Shown one piece after another: positions 40,179-50,577 of a DNA stretch of 64,000 nt; position 1 is the stretch's first letter, and every line of letters begins with the position of its first letter. The position numbers and the translations under genes are program-made. The notes below the pieces were generated by a model. The model was given only the letters and a program-made list of their open reading frames with translations. It was not told where the DNA came from and made no database searches. Source of the stretch: Liolophura sinensis (lineage: Eukaryota; Mollusca; Polyplacophora; Chitonida; Chitonidae); assembly GCF_032854445.1 (NCBI RefSeq), contig NC_088295.1:64275249-64339248 (forward strand), written 5' to 3'.

Positions 40179-42773
40179 CCTCACCTTTCTTCACACTATT
40201 AGTTATTGTTTCTTAATTTCTATCTCACGTAGCCGACACGCGAATTTGTAACATCGGATGAGTCCCTTTTTCAGTCTCAGCAGTGCACCTCCTCGCTGGG
40301 ACCGCGTTTGGGGACCGCTGCACACTGGGACTGGTTGCCGCTAACCTCAACCATAAATCACTAACCTGCGCCTTGATGCCTCTTAGTTTTGTGCACACGA
40401 CTAAATCATTAATATAAATCTTTTATTATATATTTTACTATCCCAGGTCTATGTTCTGGTTGCATAGGTCTACGCTTAGTTTATACCACGGTTATATTAA
40501 AAATTCATTTAGAATATATTAGCAAATATTCGTTGTTATCAGAACTTTTATTTTAATGAACCGTAATACAGCAATGACTGCGAACTATCATATTTTCCGG
40601 CATATATTTAGTTACTTATACCATGATTTGGAGTTAATCTTTCAGACTCAATCACAACTGGAGGCTACTGGATTAATATTTTAAATAACTTTTACAGCAT
40701 GAAATCACCTAAACGAGGGAACTATAGTCACCCTTATACATTATAAACACATGTATATACGAATATGCCTAGGCCTATATCATAACACCACCGCCATAAA
40801 AGAACTCATTCTCCTTTTAAACCAAATGTATACATACTTCCATTCTTATAGGCTCGTTGTGAGTTCAAGTCCAGCTCATGCTGACTTCCTCCCCGGCTGT
40901 AAGTGGGAAGGTCTCTCAGCAACCTGCGGATGGTCGTGGGTTTCCCCCAGGCTCTGCCCTGTTTCCTCCCATCATAATGCTGGCCGCCGTCGTAAACGTG
41001 AAATATTATTGAGTACGGCGTAAAAACACCAATCAAATAAAGAAATCAAATAAATCCTATAGGCTACTGTGACTTGAACTTTTAAATTTTACAGTCAGCC
41101 CCACGAGTTATTTGTATACCACCTGTAATCGAAAGGACGAGAGACGCAATCGTGTTAGTGCCGATCTAAATTTAGGAACACCAGTAACGTTTGAATAAGT
41201 TTGAAAGCAAAAACCACTGAAGGTTACATAGAAACGTACTCTAGAAACGGGAAAGAGGTAATCGTCCGTTACTTTTGAATCACACTTTGCTCGGTTAAGG
41301 TGTGTAACGCTCGTCATTTTTGAACTGTATCTAATACCGCTTAACCTGGGTCTAGGCGGCGTAAAGGCAACCATGATCATTACATCTGCATGATGCCTTT
41401 ATGAACAGTTGCAATCAAAGCGCGACTGAGATACCTTGTTTAATTGTTATTTGACATGGAACTCATTCATGGGCTACGAATTTGAACTTTGATGCCTGGA
41501 ATATCCACTGTCTGCCCGGCAACATTGAAAGCTTCTCTCTTGTGTGTTACCGGCTTTATTTCCTATTTGTATAATTTCTTACATACCCTTGTCTTTGGGA
41601 GCTAGTGTTAAACGTTGTTTTGGAAATGGATCTTGCGATTATCGACTTGGAACGCCCTTTACGGACTACGAATGGTACACGAATGTCATGATGCTTATAT
41701 ATATCTACTGGATATGCTCAGACGCTCGTTCCAATTTTGCATGAAATTATCCTTTAAAGAACCTTAGTTTCACCGTAGACAGAAAAACATTGATATTTTC
41801 AGTACTCTGAGCCAGCCATACATCATTAAACACGAAATTATAAAGCAAGTCAAGTAATCACGTACACCGGGTTTTCTGGACTGCGATAAAGATATACACC
41901 ATTTTACATTATATTATACATCTGCTTTGACAGAGTGCGGTCGTCAAAAAACAACAATGTCGTCCAAAATCTAACTATAATGAACACTCATGTACGTTTT
42001 GTGAATAAATCATTCCTTCCGATCAGGTTCACCATAAACAAAGTCATTTTGATTAGTGCGTCTATAGTACACTAATATACTAGCCTACTATAGACCTACC
42101 AGCTAGCATAACAGGAGAATTGTGTTTTTTTTATAGTGACCAATAATCAACTTATAATTTTGCATTCCATGTACAGCAAACTTAGAGAGTTGATTTCTGA
42201 TACATGCCTAATCGTCGACATATTGAATTGCTTACAAGCAATAAACCTAAAGGGTAAAACTGCCAGTTGAAATTCTCTATATTAGAGGCCCCACACACGG
42301 GAGGCTCTTTTTTAGTCCCACGGTCGAGTTTGGTTGATAAATAGGAACGACAACTCTGGAGGATACAACCACGCGCTTGTCTCCTTGGATGTCATGTACC
42401 AAGCTATGAAGCAAATTCATCGTTAGGCGCCATAGAGAGTGCATTTAGATTTTCACAAATGTTAGTTTATTGAGTGCCCACATCCTGTCGACGAAAACTG
42501 CCATTTTAGAGGGATTAGGGCGAGTAACGGTACTTGTCCCAGCGTGGAGCACCAGTCCTCTTGTGCCGGTTCCAGCCTGCGATGGCTGTTGGACCCTACT
42601 CCAGATATCGATAAGGAACAAGGTACTAGTCAAATTGGAAGAGAGCGTGCCATATTGTCGAAATTAGGCAATATGGAAATAAATAATTATTACGTGATGG
42701 AGTCTTCGATGTGTCTTTATACAATTGCAAAATCAGTTATTTGTGTCCGTAAATGAACAGTCTTTTGCATGTA
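40179..42773. other. region upstream of SF3A3, with one SINE
   Basis: The first 150-200 bases past the SF3A3 start codon (to about 40,350) are less AT-rich and should hold its 5' UTR and promoter; no TATA box is evident. A SINE lies at 40,848-41,056. The rest contains no frame with recognisable family motifs. Confidence 0.55.
40848..41056 (+). repeat. SINE family 1, good 3' copy
   Basis: GTGAGTTCAAGTCCAGCTCA (B-box), TGCGGATGGTCGTGGGTTTC, CTCCCATCATAATGCTGGCC, GAGTACGGCGTAAAAACACC, then a tail of AAATAAA. Missing only the first part of the tRNA-like head. Confidence 0.85.
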
Positions 42774-42845
42774 GACTCCGTGGCGCAACGGTAGCGCGTC
42801 TGACTCCAGATCAGAAGGTTGCGTGTTCGAATCACGTCGGGGTCA
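42774..42845 (+). tRNA. tRNA-Trp (anticodon CCA)
   Basis: 72 bases that fold fully: acceptor GACTCCG/CGGGGTC (one T-G wobble), D-arm GCGC/GCGC, anticodon arm TCTGA/TCAGA with loop CTCCAGA (CCA at 42,806-42,808), variable AGGTT and T-arm GCGTG-TTCGAAT-CACGT with a G-T closing pair. A and B boxes are intact. An ATTTTT run 6 bases downstream can terminate RNA polymerase III. It differs at a single D-loop base (C for T) from the intact copies of the tandem array at 56.5-64 kb. Confidence 0.97.
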
Positions 42846-43108
42846 CGACCATTTTTGTTTCTTCTTCCTTCTAGTAATCAGGGCCATATAGTCACTGATA
42901 ACGATGAATACATCAACCAGACCAGTACGAGAATAAGGAAGTGTAAAAACGCATTGCACTGCCGATTACGCACACATTAACCTATGCTGCGTTTTCCGTA
43001 CGATGTACACCCTCGATGTACATAAACCCAGATATCACTACAGACACAAATTCGGACACATTTCTGACACGTAACTTTTATTAACACGGGCATCCTATCT
43101 TTCGATTA

Positions 43109-43287
43109 TTTATTTATTTACTTATGTTATTTATTTATTTGATTGGCGTTTTTACGCCGTACTCAAGAATATTTTCACTCATACCATGGCGAACAGCATT
43201 ACCAGAGGAAACCTAGCAGAGCCTGGAAAACCACGGAAACCACGACCATTGGCAGTCCTTTCCACGTACGAGCGGAGAAGAAGTCTG
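43109..43287 (-). repeat. SINE family 1 copy
   Basis: TTATTTATTTGATTGGCGTT, CGCCGTACTCAAGAATATTT, AACAGCATTACCAGAGGAAA and CCTTTCCACGTACGAGCGGA on the + strand. The head is truncated. Confidence 0.8.
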
Positions 43288-43639
43288 TAAGGGTACCATT
43301 ATCGGAGAAAAGCAATGAGAAACAACTGGCTTATTTAACTGTCAGATGAGTGATAGGCCTTACACAAGAAATAAACACAAAAACGCCTGACTAAGCTCAA
43401 TACACATATTTGAGCAATTTGAGAACTATATTTGGGTTCGTAACACAAACCCCGCCCCCCCCCTCCCCCAAAAGAGATAACTGTACAGATAACTGTAAAG
43501 TACAGTGGTTTTTACAATCACTAAATATAACACATATATACAATAATCATAAAATGATAATACAAGGGATATATGAACATATACAAAGAGATATACATAT
43601 ACAAATCTCAGTCAGGCTCTAGATAGCATGTCAGCCTCA

Positions 43640-44010
43640 ATGTTATCCTTACCAGCACTATGTACAATCTCTCAATCTTAGTAATAAACTTGGCATTTCC
43701 TACCCTATCACTACAATCCTCAATACTGGTAACAGGATAAGAATCCGTCTTGATGACAGCATTGACCTTTCTGTAATCCACACATAGGCACATAGAGCCA
43801 TCCAGCTTAGGGATAACTACATTGGTGAACATCAGTCAATCTGGCCAGGCTCTAGAATCCCGTTCTCCAACATGTGCTGTATTTCCTGGCTAACAAGCTT
43901 TAACCTTGCAGGGTTAATTCTGTAGGAGTGCTGTTTGATAGGTACAGCCCCTCCTACATCTACATCATGTACTGCATCATTAGTGCAATCTGGTACATCC
44001 GAACTTATCT
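43640..44010 (-). pseudogene. reverse transcriptase N-terminal fragment of gypsy copy 1
   Basis: Begins less than 100 bases after the integrase GPY/F module with VHDVDVGGAVPIKQHSYRIN, then LKLVSQEIQHMLENGILEP and VDYRKVNAVIKTDSYPV. Broken by stop codons; the polymerase core with the catalytic aspartates is missing. Confidence 0.85.
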
Positions 44011-44059
44011 TAGGATAATTCTAGAGCAATTTACTAATATCCTGTTTCTTTAGAAAGAT

Positions 44060-44800
44060 GACTTAACACTTCAAATAAAATTAACATCGTTAACTTCCTT
44101 CACCACCTGATATGGTTCACCAAATTTGGCCTTAAGCAGTTCCTGAGGAAGGGGAAACAAAACTAGAACCTGATCCCCAGGAGAAAATTTTCTTGGCTTA
44201 GCCTTCTTGTCACAATATACTTTCTTTTTCTCCTGAGAGTTCTTCAGATTTGCACGCGTTGTCCCCCAGGCTTTATATAACCTGTCCCGAAACTGGAAAA
44301 CGTATTCTAATAAGTTTCCTTCTGTTTACTGGGTCAAGATACGCTTCTTCATCAAAGCTCAAGGACCTCTAACCTCATGACCATACACCAACTCAAATGG
44401 ACTAAACCCAGTGGACTCATTGGGAGTATCCCTAGTGGCAAACAATACAAATGGAATCCCTTTGTCCCAATCGTTAGGAAATTCCATACAATATGCTCGT
44501 AGAGCACTCTTCATGGTTTGGTGGTATCGGTCCAAAGCACTTTGGGATTGAGGGTGATAAGATGTGCATTTAAGCTGCTTAATCCGAAATTGGCACATAA
44601 ATTTGACACCTGGTCAGATTGTGTATTCTTAGGTAAACCATACCTGGTGAAAAACTGTAACAGGCTATTGACTATCTGAAGAGTAGTTATTTGTTTCAAT
44701 GGGATAGCATCCGGAAATCTAGTAGCTGTATCCATAATAGTAAAAAGATACTTGTATCTTAAAAATGTCCACCTTTAACAATCTAATGAGCTATTCTAAG
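44060..44800 (-). pseudogene. integrase fragment of gypsy copy 1
   Basis: Core motifs MDTATRFPDAIPLKQITTLQ, FFTRYGLPKNTQSDQ and TSYHPQSQSALDRYHQT, then WDKGIPFVLFATRDTPNEST and FELVYGHEVRGP. These are followed by a GPY/F-type module (SPGDQVLVLFPLPQELL, PYQVVKEVNDV). The residue in the usual catalytic Glu position (before RYHQT) is Asp. The frame shifts between the two core segments. Confidence 0.88.
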
Positions 44801-46801
44801 TACTTTCTGTCTATAACTTGGAGGTAAGACAACCTGACTAAAAATTGCCCAATTATCGTTAGTTGATACACAAACTGATCTATATTTTCTTCTCAACATC
44901 TCACCCTTCATGTAATAATCAACAGGTACCTCAGCTATTTCTTCCAAAGATAAAGCGGACTTACTTAATCCTGTTCTTGTTGTTTAACCACATCAGATCG
45001 AGAGAACACAGGACTGTCAAACTCCTGATCCTCCTCTACACCATCAATATCAAGAAAGAAAGTTTCAGTCAAATTAATATTGCCCACTGAATCCCCAGTG
45101 GTAATAGAAAAATTGTCTTCCTTCTCCCTAGCCCTGTGACCTGGTAACCACACAAGAGGGAAATATACCTGGAAACTCCTCCGGTAGGCCTTCTGTATTT
45201 CTTCCAAAAACCGGAATACCACAGACATGACGACACACCTTCACTGATAAGTCATTACCCAGGTCAAAGGAAATACCTTCCACAGACAAAGTATTAACAA
45301 CCCCTACAGTTACTAAACCAGCCACCAAATCAGAACCAAGGGTAACCTCCAGTAATGGAACCGACTTCCCCGGGCTCTGTCCGCTTTCCTCCCGCCATAA
45401 CTGCTTTACAACTAGAGTTAACAAAAGCTACTGACTTTCGATCCTCTCTCCTTTCTACGACTGGGCACGTGAATAATAGATGTCCTGTGGCTTTACCCTA
45501 ACGGCAAGAAGGTGGACTTACATCTTGAGGTTTGGACTGGACGTCCTTGACCTCCAGCTCACCCAAATAAACCTTGACCTCAATTGAATTCCTCCAAGAG
45601 AACAACCTGCTTTAAATCCTTAAGAGAATGATCTACCTTCAGAACCTTGTACCAGCTATCAAACAATGTTTCTTTACCTCTGGCAAACTCCACGTAAGTT
45701 TCACCAGACAGTCTCCTTATCTCTCTGAACTTCTGCCTATAAGGCCTTCGGCCCAAGCTCTTAGGCAGACAAGACAACTGCCTTAACTCTTTTGTAATCA
45801 GCCTTTCCATCGCTAACTAAAGCTTAATTTACTCAATATGATCACTTTGGCTCCAAGTGTCCACCATTTCACCTTTTCTAATACTCTGGCTTAAGTCTAA
45901 TTCCAACTTGTCAGACGATGTTTCCTTAAATTCTTTATTTATTACACTATATTGTGCCATTATGGCTGGAAAATTTAATATAGATTCATTCCTTGATAGT
46001 AAGGATTTGTCAGCTGTTGAGCTGTCTGAGTTAAGAAAGGCAGATTTAAGGAAAATATCTAAATTGGAATTAGATTTATTTATTAATTTATTTATTTATT
46101 TATTTGACTAATGGACAAAAACTTCAACCCAAATTTCAGAAGAAGTGGAATTCACTGACTTCAAAATTTAGCACTTACAAACAGACTGGAGAGAAACATA
46201 AGTCAAATGTGCGTTCTTCTTCTGACAAGAGGACCTTCCAGTCCAAACGTCAAGATGTAAATCCACCTTCGCTACTGTAAAACCACACTACACCTACTAT
46301 CCACGTGCCGAGTACTGAAGAGAGGAGCGGAAGTCAGTAGCTTTTGTTAACCCAGTTGTAAACGTGCGAGGCCACAAGTAGAGATAGGTAGTGTTGGTCC
46401 TATCGTTAAGCCACAAGTTAAGGAGGTAGGGCAGACTCCAAAGACTGGGGATTCATGTCTGATCATGTGATTATTGGTAATGGAGTTAATGTGTGTCCTC
46501 ATGTCTGTAGTTTTCTGGTTTTGGACGGAAATACAAAAGACCTATCGGAGAAGTTTCCAGGCATATTTCCCTCTTGTGTGGTTACCAGTCACAGAAAAGA
46601 GTTAGGGAGAAGGAAGACAATATTTCTATTACCACTGGGGATTCAGTGGGCAATTTTAATTTGACTGAAACTTTCTTTCATGTTATTGATGATGTAGAGG
46701 AGGATCAGGAGTTCGACAGACCTGTGGTCTCTCGATCTGATGTGGTTAAATAACAACAGTCAGATCCCGAAGATAAAGTCTGCCTTATCTGTGGAGGAGA
46801 T

Positions 46802-47730
46802 GTGGTTACTTTCTGTAAGTCATGTCACATCTGTCAGCTGGTAGGAAAATCACACCACAATGTAAGACCTGCACTAGTTATCCGCATTCTTGCTTTTGAT
46901 GATCCCTTTAGTAAGGTACTTATTGATTGCGTTGGTCCATTATCTAGAACTAAGTCAGGATACAAGTATCTTTGGACTATTATGGATACAGCTACTACAT
47001 TTCCTGACGCTATCCCACTGAGACAGATAACTACTCCTCAGACAGTTACTAGTCTGTTACCGTTTTTCACTAGGTATGGTTTACCTAATGAAATGCAATC
47101 TGACCTGGGGTCAAAGTTTATGTAAGGCTTATTTCAGGAAGTTATGTATCAGTTGGGGATTAAGCATCTTAGATCCACAGCTTATCACCCTCAATCCCAG
47201 GGGATTTTGGACCGATACCACCAAACCATAAAGAGTGCTCTACGATCGTATTGTGCGGAATATCCTGAAGACTGGGACAAAGGGATTCCGTTTGTATTGT
47301 TTGCCACTAGGGATACTCGTAATCAGTCCACAAGGTTTAGTCCATTTGAGTTGGTGTATGGTCATGAGGTTAGAGGTCCTTGAGCTTTGATGAAGGAACG
47401 TATCTAGGCCCAGGAAACAGAAGGAAACTATGAAGAGTATGTTTCCCAGTTTCGGGATATGCTGTATAAAACTTGGGAGATAGCTCGTGCAAATTTGAAG
47501 ACCTCTCAGGAGAAAATGAAACTGTACTACGGCAAGAAGGCTAAGCCAAGAAGTTTTTATCCTGGGTATCAGGTTCTAGTTTTGTTTCCCCTACCTTAGG
47601 AACTGCTTAAGGCCAATTTTAGTGGACCTTGTCAGGTGGTGATGAAAGTTCACGATGTTAAGTATATTATTAGCACACCTGATCATAGGAGAACTCAAAG
47701 AGTATGTCACATTAATATGCTCAAGAAGTA
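46802..47730 (+). pseudogene. integrase fragment of gypsy copy 2
   Basis: Zinc-binding end FCKSCHICQLVGKSHHNVRP, core VLIDCVGPLSRTKSGYKYLW, FFTRYGLPNEMQSDLGSKF, YHPQSQGILDRYHQT and FELVYGHEVRGP, then a GPY/F module (CQVVMKVHDVKYIISTPDHR, VCHINMLK). Two core Asp are present; the expected Glu is Asp (GAC codon), as in copy 1. One stop splits the core at about 47,125. Confidence 0.9.
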
Positions 47731-47939
47731 AAATTCCCGTGACGCAAGTTAGTCAGTAGCTGTGGCTAACACAGTAGTAAATCATGTAGAGGAGAGCGGT
47801 GAGTTGTCTACTACAGGTACTGAGTCGAAAGAGCCAGGAAACATTGATTTGTGAGATGATAGGTTGGATAATTCATGTGTATTGAGCAATTTAAAAGAAA
47901 GTGTTAAATCATCTTTCTAAAAGTCAGAGAGAGGATATC

Positions 47940-48990
47940 TGTTAGCTGCTCAAGACTTATCCTAAGATATGTTCGGATGTACCAGGTTGTACTTATACTG
48001 CAGTACATGATGTAGATGTAGGAGGGGTGGTACCTATCAAACACCACTCCCACAGAATTAACCCTGCTAAGTTAAAGCTTGTTAACCAGGATATTCATTA
48101 CATGTTGGACAATGAGATTATAGAGCCTAGCCAGAGTGGCTAGTGTTCACCAATTGTAGTTATCCCTAAGCCCGATGGTTCTATACAGCTATGTGTAGAT
48201 TACAGAAAGATCAATGCTGTAACCAAGACCGAATCTTATCCTGTTCCCCGTATTGATTGTATTGATAGGGTAGGAAATACTAATTTTTTTCCATTAAAAT
48301 TGATCTTCTTAAGGGTTACTGGCAGGTACTATTAACAGATAGGGCTAAAGAGTTATTTGCCTTTGCTACTCCTTCAGAGTTTTATCAGTTTCGTGTCACA
48401 CCGATTTTCATGAAAAATTTTAGAGGTTTTAGAGGTTAGCCAGTAAGATTGTAGAAGGGCTGGACTTCTCTGAAGCCTATGACATTCTTATTGAAAGTGA
48501 CAAGTGGGAAACACCTGGAGAAAATATCCTCTAGATTGTCTACATTAGGTTTAGTAATTAATCTGAAAAAACAGAATTTGCCAAAGGACAAGTGACATAC
48601 CTTGGTCATGAGGTTGGCGGTGGACAGGAAGTCCCTCGTCCACCTTAAGGCCAGGCCATACTGGATTTACCAGTACCTACTTGCAAGAAGGACATTCTTA
48701 GAGTGCTTGCAATGTGTGGCATTTACCGCAAGTTTGTACCCAATTTAAGCGATGTTGCTGCTCCACTGTCTCAGTTGCTTGAAAAGAATGTGAAGTTTAT
48801 ATGGTCGGACAGTTGTCAATCAGCTTTTGATGGGTTAAAGGCCATTCTATCTAACCCTCCTATTTTGAAAGCTCCAAATTTTACCCGTCCTTTTAAAATG
48901 GCAGTGGACACTAGTGACATGGGAGTTGTTTTGCTCCAGGGAGAAGAGGATGGGATAGAACAGCCTGTGAAGTTAAAGGAGAAGAAAACT
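47940..48990 (+). pseudogene. reverse transcriptase and RNase H start of gypsy copy 2
   Basis: VHDVDVGGVVPIKHHSHRIN, PIVVIPKPDGSIQLCVDYRK, IDLLKGYWQVLLTDRAKELF, TYLGHEVGG, then the connection and RNase H start CGIYRKFVPNLSDVAAPLSQ, FTRPFKMAVDTSDMGVVLLQ. A deletion removes most of the catalytic core, and the YxDD box is destroyed (only YDILIESD remains). Frames change several times. Confidence 0.88.
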
Positions 48991-49819
48991 TAAAAACATG
49001 ACACTATAGGCTGAAAAGAGCACATTTTTTTCTATCTGGTGGTGCCTACTGCATAAACCATCCAAACTTTTCTTTACGTTAGTATAAGCGATGGAGTTGT
49101 GAAGCTCGAAGTCATTCATTCAAGAACACTTGTCAGCAGTCATTAATTTTACTCACGTCCATTTGAGAGCAGTCATGTTTATGTCATCCACTATGAATGA
49201 TTTTACAGGGTTTATGTCACCCACTATGAATGATTTTACAGGAGAAATCAACTTTCACGCCATTCCTTATTCGTCATTTGTACTCCATTGTCTGTACGTA
49301 GCACTTGCTATATTTGAGACGTTATATTGGAGCTTGTATAGCTTATTGTCTCTTTGTGCGATGACAAACATTTCATCCCAGTTTACCCTGAAAGTGACTT
49401 TGTGAATATTTCCGGGGAGTGAAACTAACATCACCAGTTTGGCATCACGGACGCTACTGTCAACCTGTCCGCCCTGAGAAATTACACATTCACAGGCAGT
49501 TGGGGAATAAACCATCGTCAGCGTGCCATGCTCGGCATTGTCATCCTGTCATCCGTCGACTGAGAAATTCCTCTGGACTGTAGATTCTATATTTACGTGG
49601 AATGGCTCGCCATTTTGAAGCCGGAAAATTCCATCCGGATTTAGATGCTGTCATCTGTAAGAGACTATACATATATATTTGTAATTATATATATTGTTTT
49701 ATATAGTTGTGAGATTGTCATTTGTAATATTTGTTGTTTTTTTGTTTAAATATATGTATTGAACTTATTCAAGCGTCTTCGTGTTTCTCTGTTTGATCTT
49801 CTGTAAAGCCCAGCGCTGA
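48991..49819. other. unassigned sequence between gypsy copy 2 and a SINE
   Basis: No recognisable coding motif. It contains a 31-bp sequence repeated twice in tandem (about 49,178-49,243; TTTATGTCACCCACTATGAA TGATTTTACAGG) and ends in AT-rich sequence with TTGAACTTATTCAAGCGTCT. It might include a diverged LTR of the adjacent element, but no second copy is present to test that. Confidence 0.4.
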
Positions 49820-49830
49820 TCCGAGAGTTA

Positions 49831-50093
49831 CTTATTTATTTATTTGATTGGTGTTTTACGCCGTACTCAAGAACATTTCACTAATACGACGGCGAACAGC
49901 ATTATGGTGGGTGGAAACCGGGCAGACCCCTGGAGAAACCCACGACCATCCGCAGGTTGCCGACAGACCTTCCCACGTTCGGCCGAAATTGGAAGCCAGC
50001 ATGAGCTGGACTTACAGCGACCGCATTGGTGAGAGGCTCCTGGGTCATTACGCTGCGCTAGCACAATAACCAACTGAGCCACGGAGGACCCAA
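49831..50093 (-). mobile_element. full-length SINE family 1 with target-site duplication
   Basis: The best copy in the window. On the + strand: TTATTTATTTATTTGATTGG tail, GTGTTTTACGCCGTACTCAA, CAGCATTATGGTGGGTGGAA, CCACGACCATCCGCAGGTTG, CGCATTGGTGAGAGGCTCC, and the antisense tRNA-like head ACCAACTGAGCCACGGAGGA. It is flanked by TCCGAGAGTTA (49,820-49,830) and TCTGAGAGTTA (50,094-50,104), an 11-base target duplication with one mismatch. Confidence 0.93.
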
Positions 50094-50104
50094 TCTGAGA
50101 GTTA

Positions 50105-50502
50105 AACACATCAGTTGTTTCTCATCTTTACTCCCCGATAGTGGTACCCTTACATGACGCCTAAAGATAATCATGGAATCAAACACCGATTTTTGCAAGT
50201 GACACAGACAAAAGGAAAACGTTTCTTTAGGAAAGTTTTCTCCGTCTCTCTTAACTAAGACGCAACATACAGCACATCTGCTTGGATTTTTACTTTCCAC
50301 TGGAATAGCCTCTGTAGTGATCCTGAAACGATCTGAGACTCGAAAATGTATTCTGACATCTACCCTTTTCATGATCAGTAGCACCAAAAACAAGATGCCA
50401 CTGCATAGTAAAAAGTGGATGCATAAATATAAAAGTTGAACACACTTGTGTAAAACTGATTTTGACCCCAACGTGGTTCGAACATATAACCTAAACCTTT
50501 TA
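50105..50502 (-). repeat. diverged tRNA-Trp satellite unit
   Basis: Shares in order with the array at 56-64 kb: GACGC..AAGATAATCATGG, TTTTTGCAAGTG, CCACTGGAATAGCC, TGATCCTGAAACGATCTGAG, ACATCTACCCTTTTCATG, CAGTAGCACCAAAAACAAGA and a degraded tRNA 3' half (TTTTGACCCCAACGTGGTTC then GAACATATAACC). It is much more diverged than the array units are from each other, so it is an old unit. Confidence 0.75.
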
Positions 50503-50576
50503 AAAAAAAGGACACGATATTAACACTGCCTCCAGATCAGAATCTGGAGGCAGTGTTAATATCGTGTCCTTTTTTT
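50503..50576. repeat. perfect 35-bp-arm palindrome at a tRNA-Trp remnant
   Basis: Arms 50,503-50,537 and 50,542-50,576 are exact reverse complements with a 4-base loop (CAGA). The right arm begins ATCTGGAGGCAG, close to the antisense of the tRNA-Trp anticodon arm (ATCTGGAGTCAG). It lies between the tRNA 3' half (left) and the LINE 3' end (right). Confidence 0.95.
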
Positions 50577-50577
50577 C

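Larger units (their letters stand above)
43625..45960 (-). mobile_element. decayed Ty3/gypsy-type LTR retrotransposon, INT before RT (copy 1)
   Basis: On the - strand, 5' to 3': gag-like segment (45,960-45,580; KLELDLSQSIRKGEMVDT, RRLSGETYVEFARGKE), protease-linked region (45,424-44,965; LSVEGISFDLGNDL), integrase (about 44,800-44,060) and the N-terminal part of reverse transcriptase (about 44,010-43,640). RT is cut off after its first motifs. Frames are broken by stops and shifts, and no LTR or primer site is seen at either end. The order INT then RT is typical of Gmr1-like elements, not of standard gypsy. A short SINE-like scrap lies inside at about 45,367-45,410. Confidence 0.85.
45961..48990 (+). 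mobile_element. decayed Ty3/gypsy-type LTR retrotransposon, INT before RT (copy 2)
   Basis: Order on the + strand: gag N-terminus (45,962; MAGKFNIDSFLDSKDLSAVE), an internal deletion marked by a TTTA-rich run (46,075-46,108), gag end and protease-linked region (46,120-46,760), integrase (46,802-47,730), RT (47,940-48,700) and RNase H start (to 48,990). Several stops and frameshifts, no LTRs. It is the same family as copy 1, in opposite orientation, starting at the next base. Both copies share INT upstream of RT. Confidence 0.87.

Noticed and set aside
43625-48990. Copia-type retrotransposon, because INT precedes RT
   Set aside because: The integrase GPY/F module and RT segments (VDYRK, IDLLKGYWQ) are of Ty3/gypsy type, so a Gmr1-like gypsy is the better reading.
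49267-49515. 82-codon - strand open frame after gypsy copy 2
   Set aside because: Looks somewhat protein-like but has no recognised motif, and it could not be linked to any exon or element.
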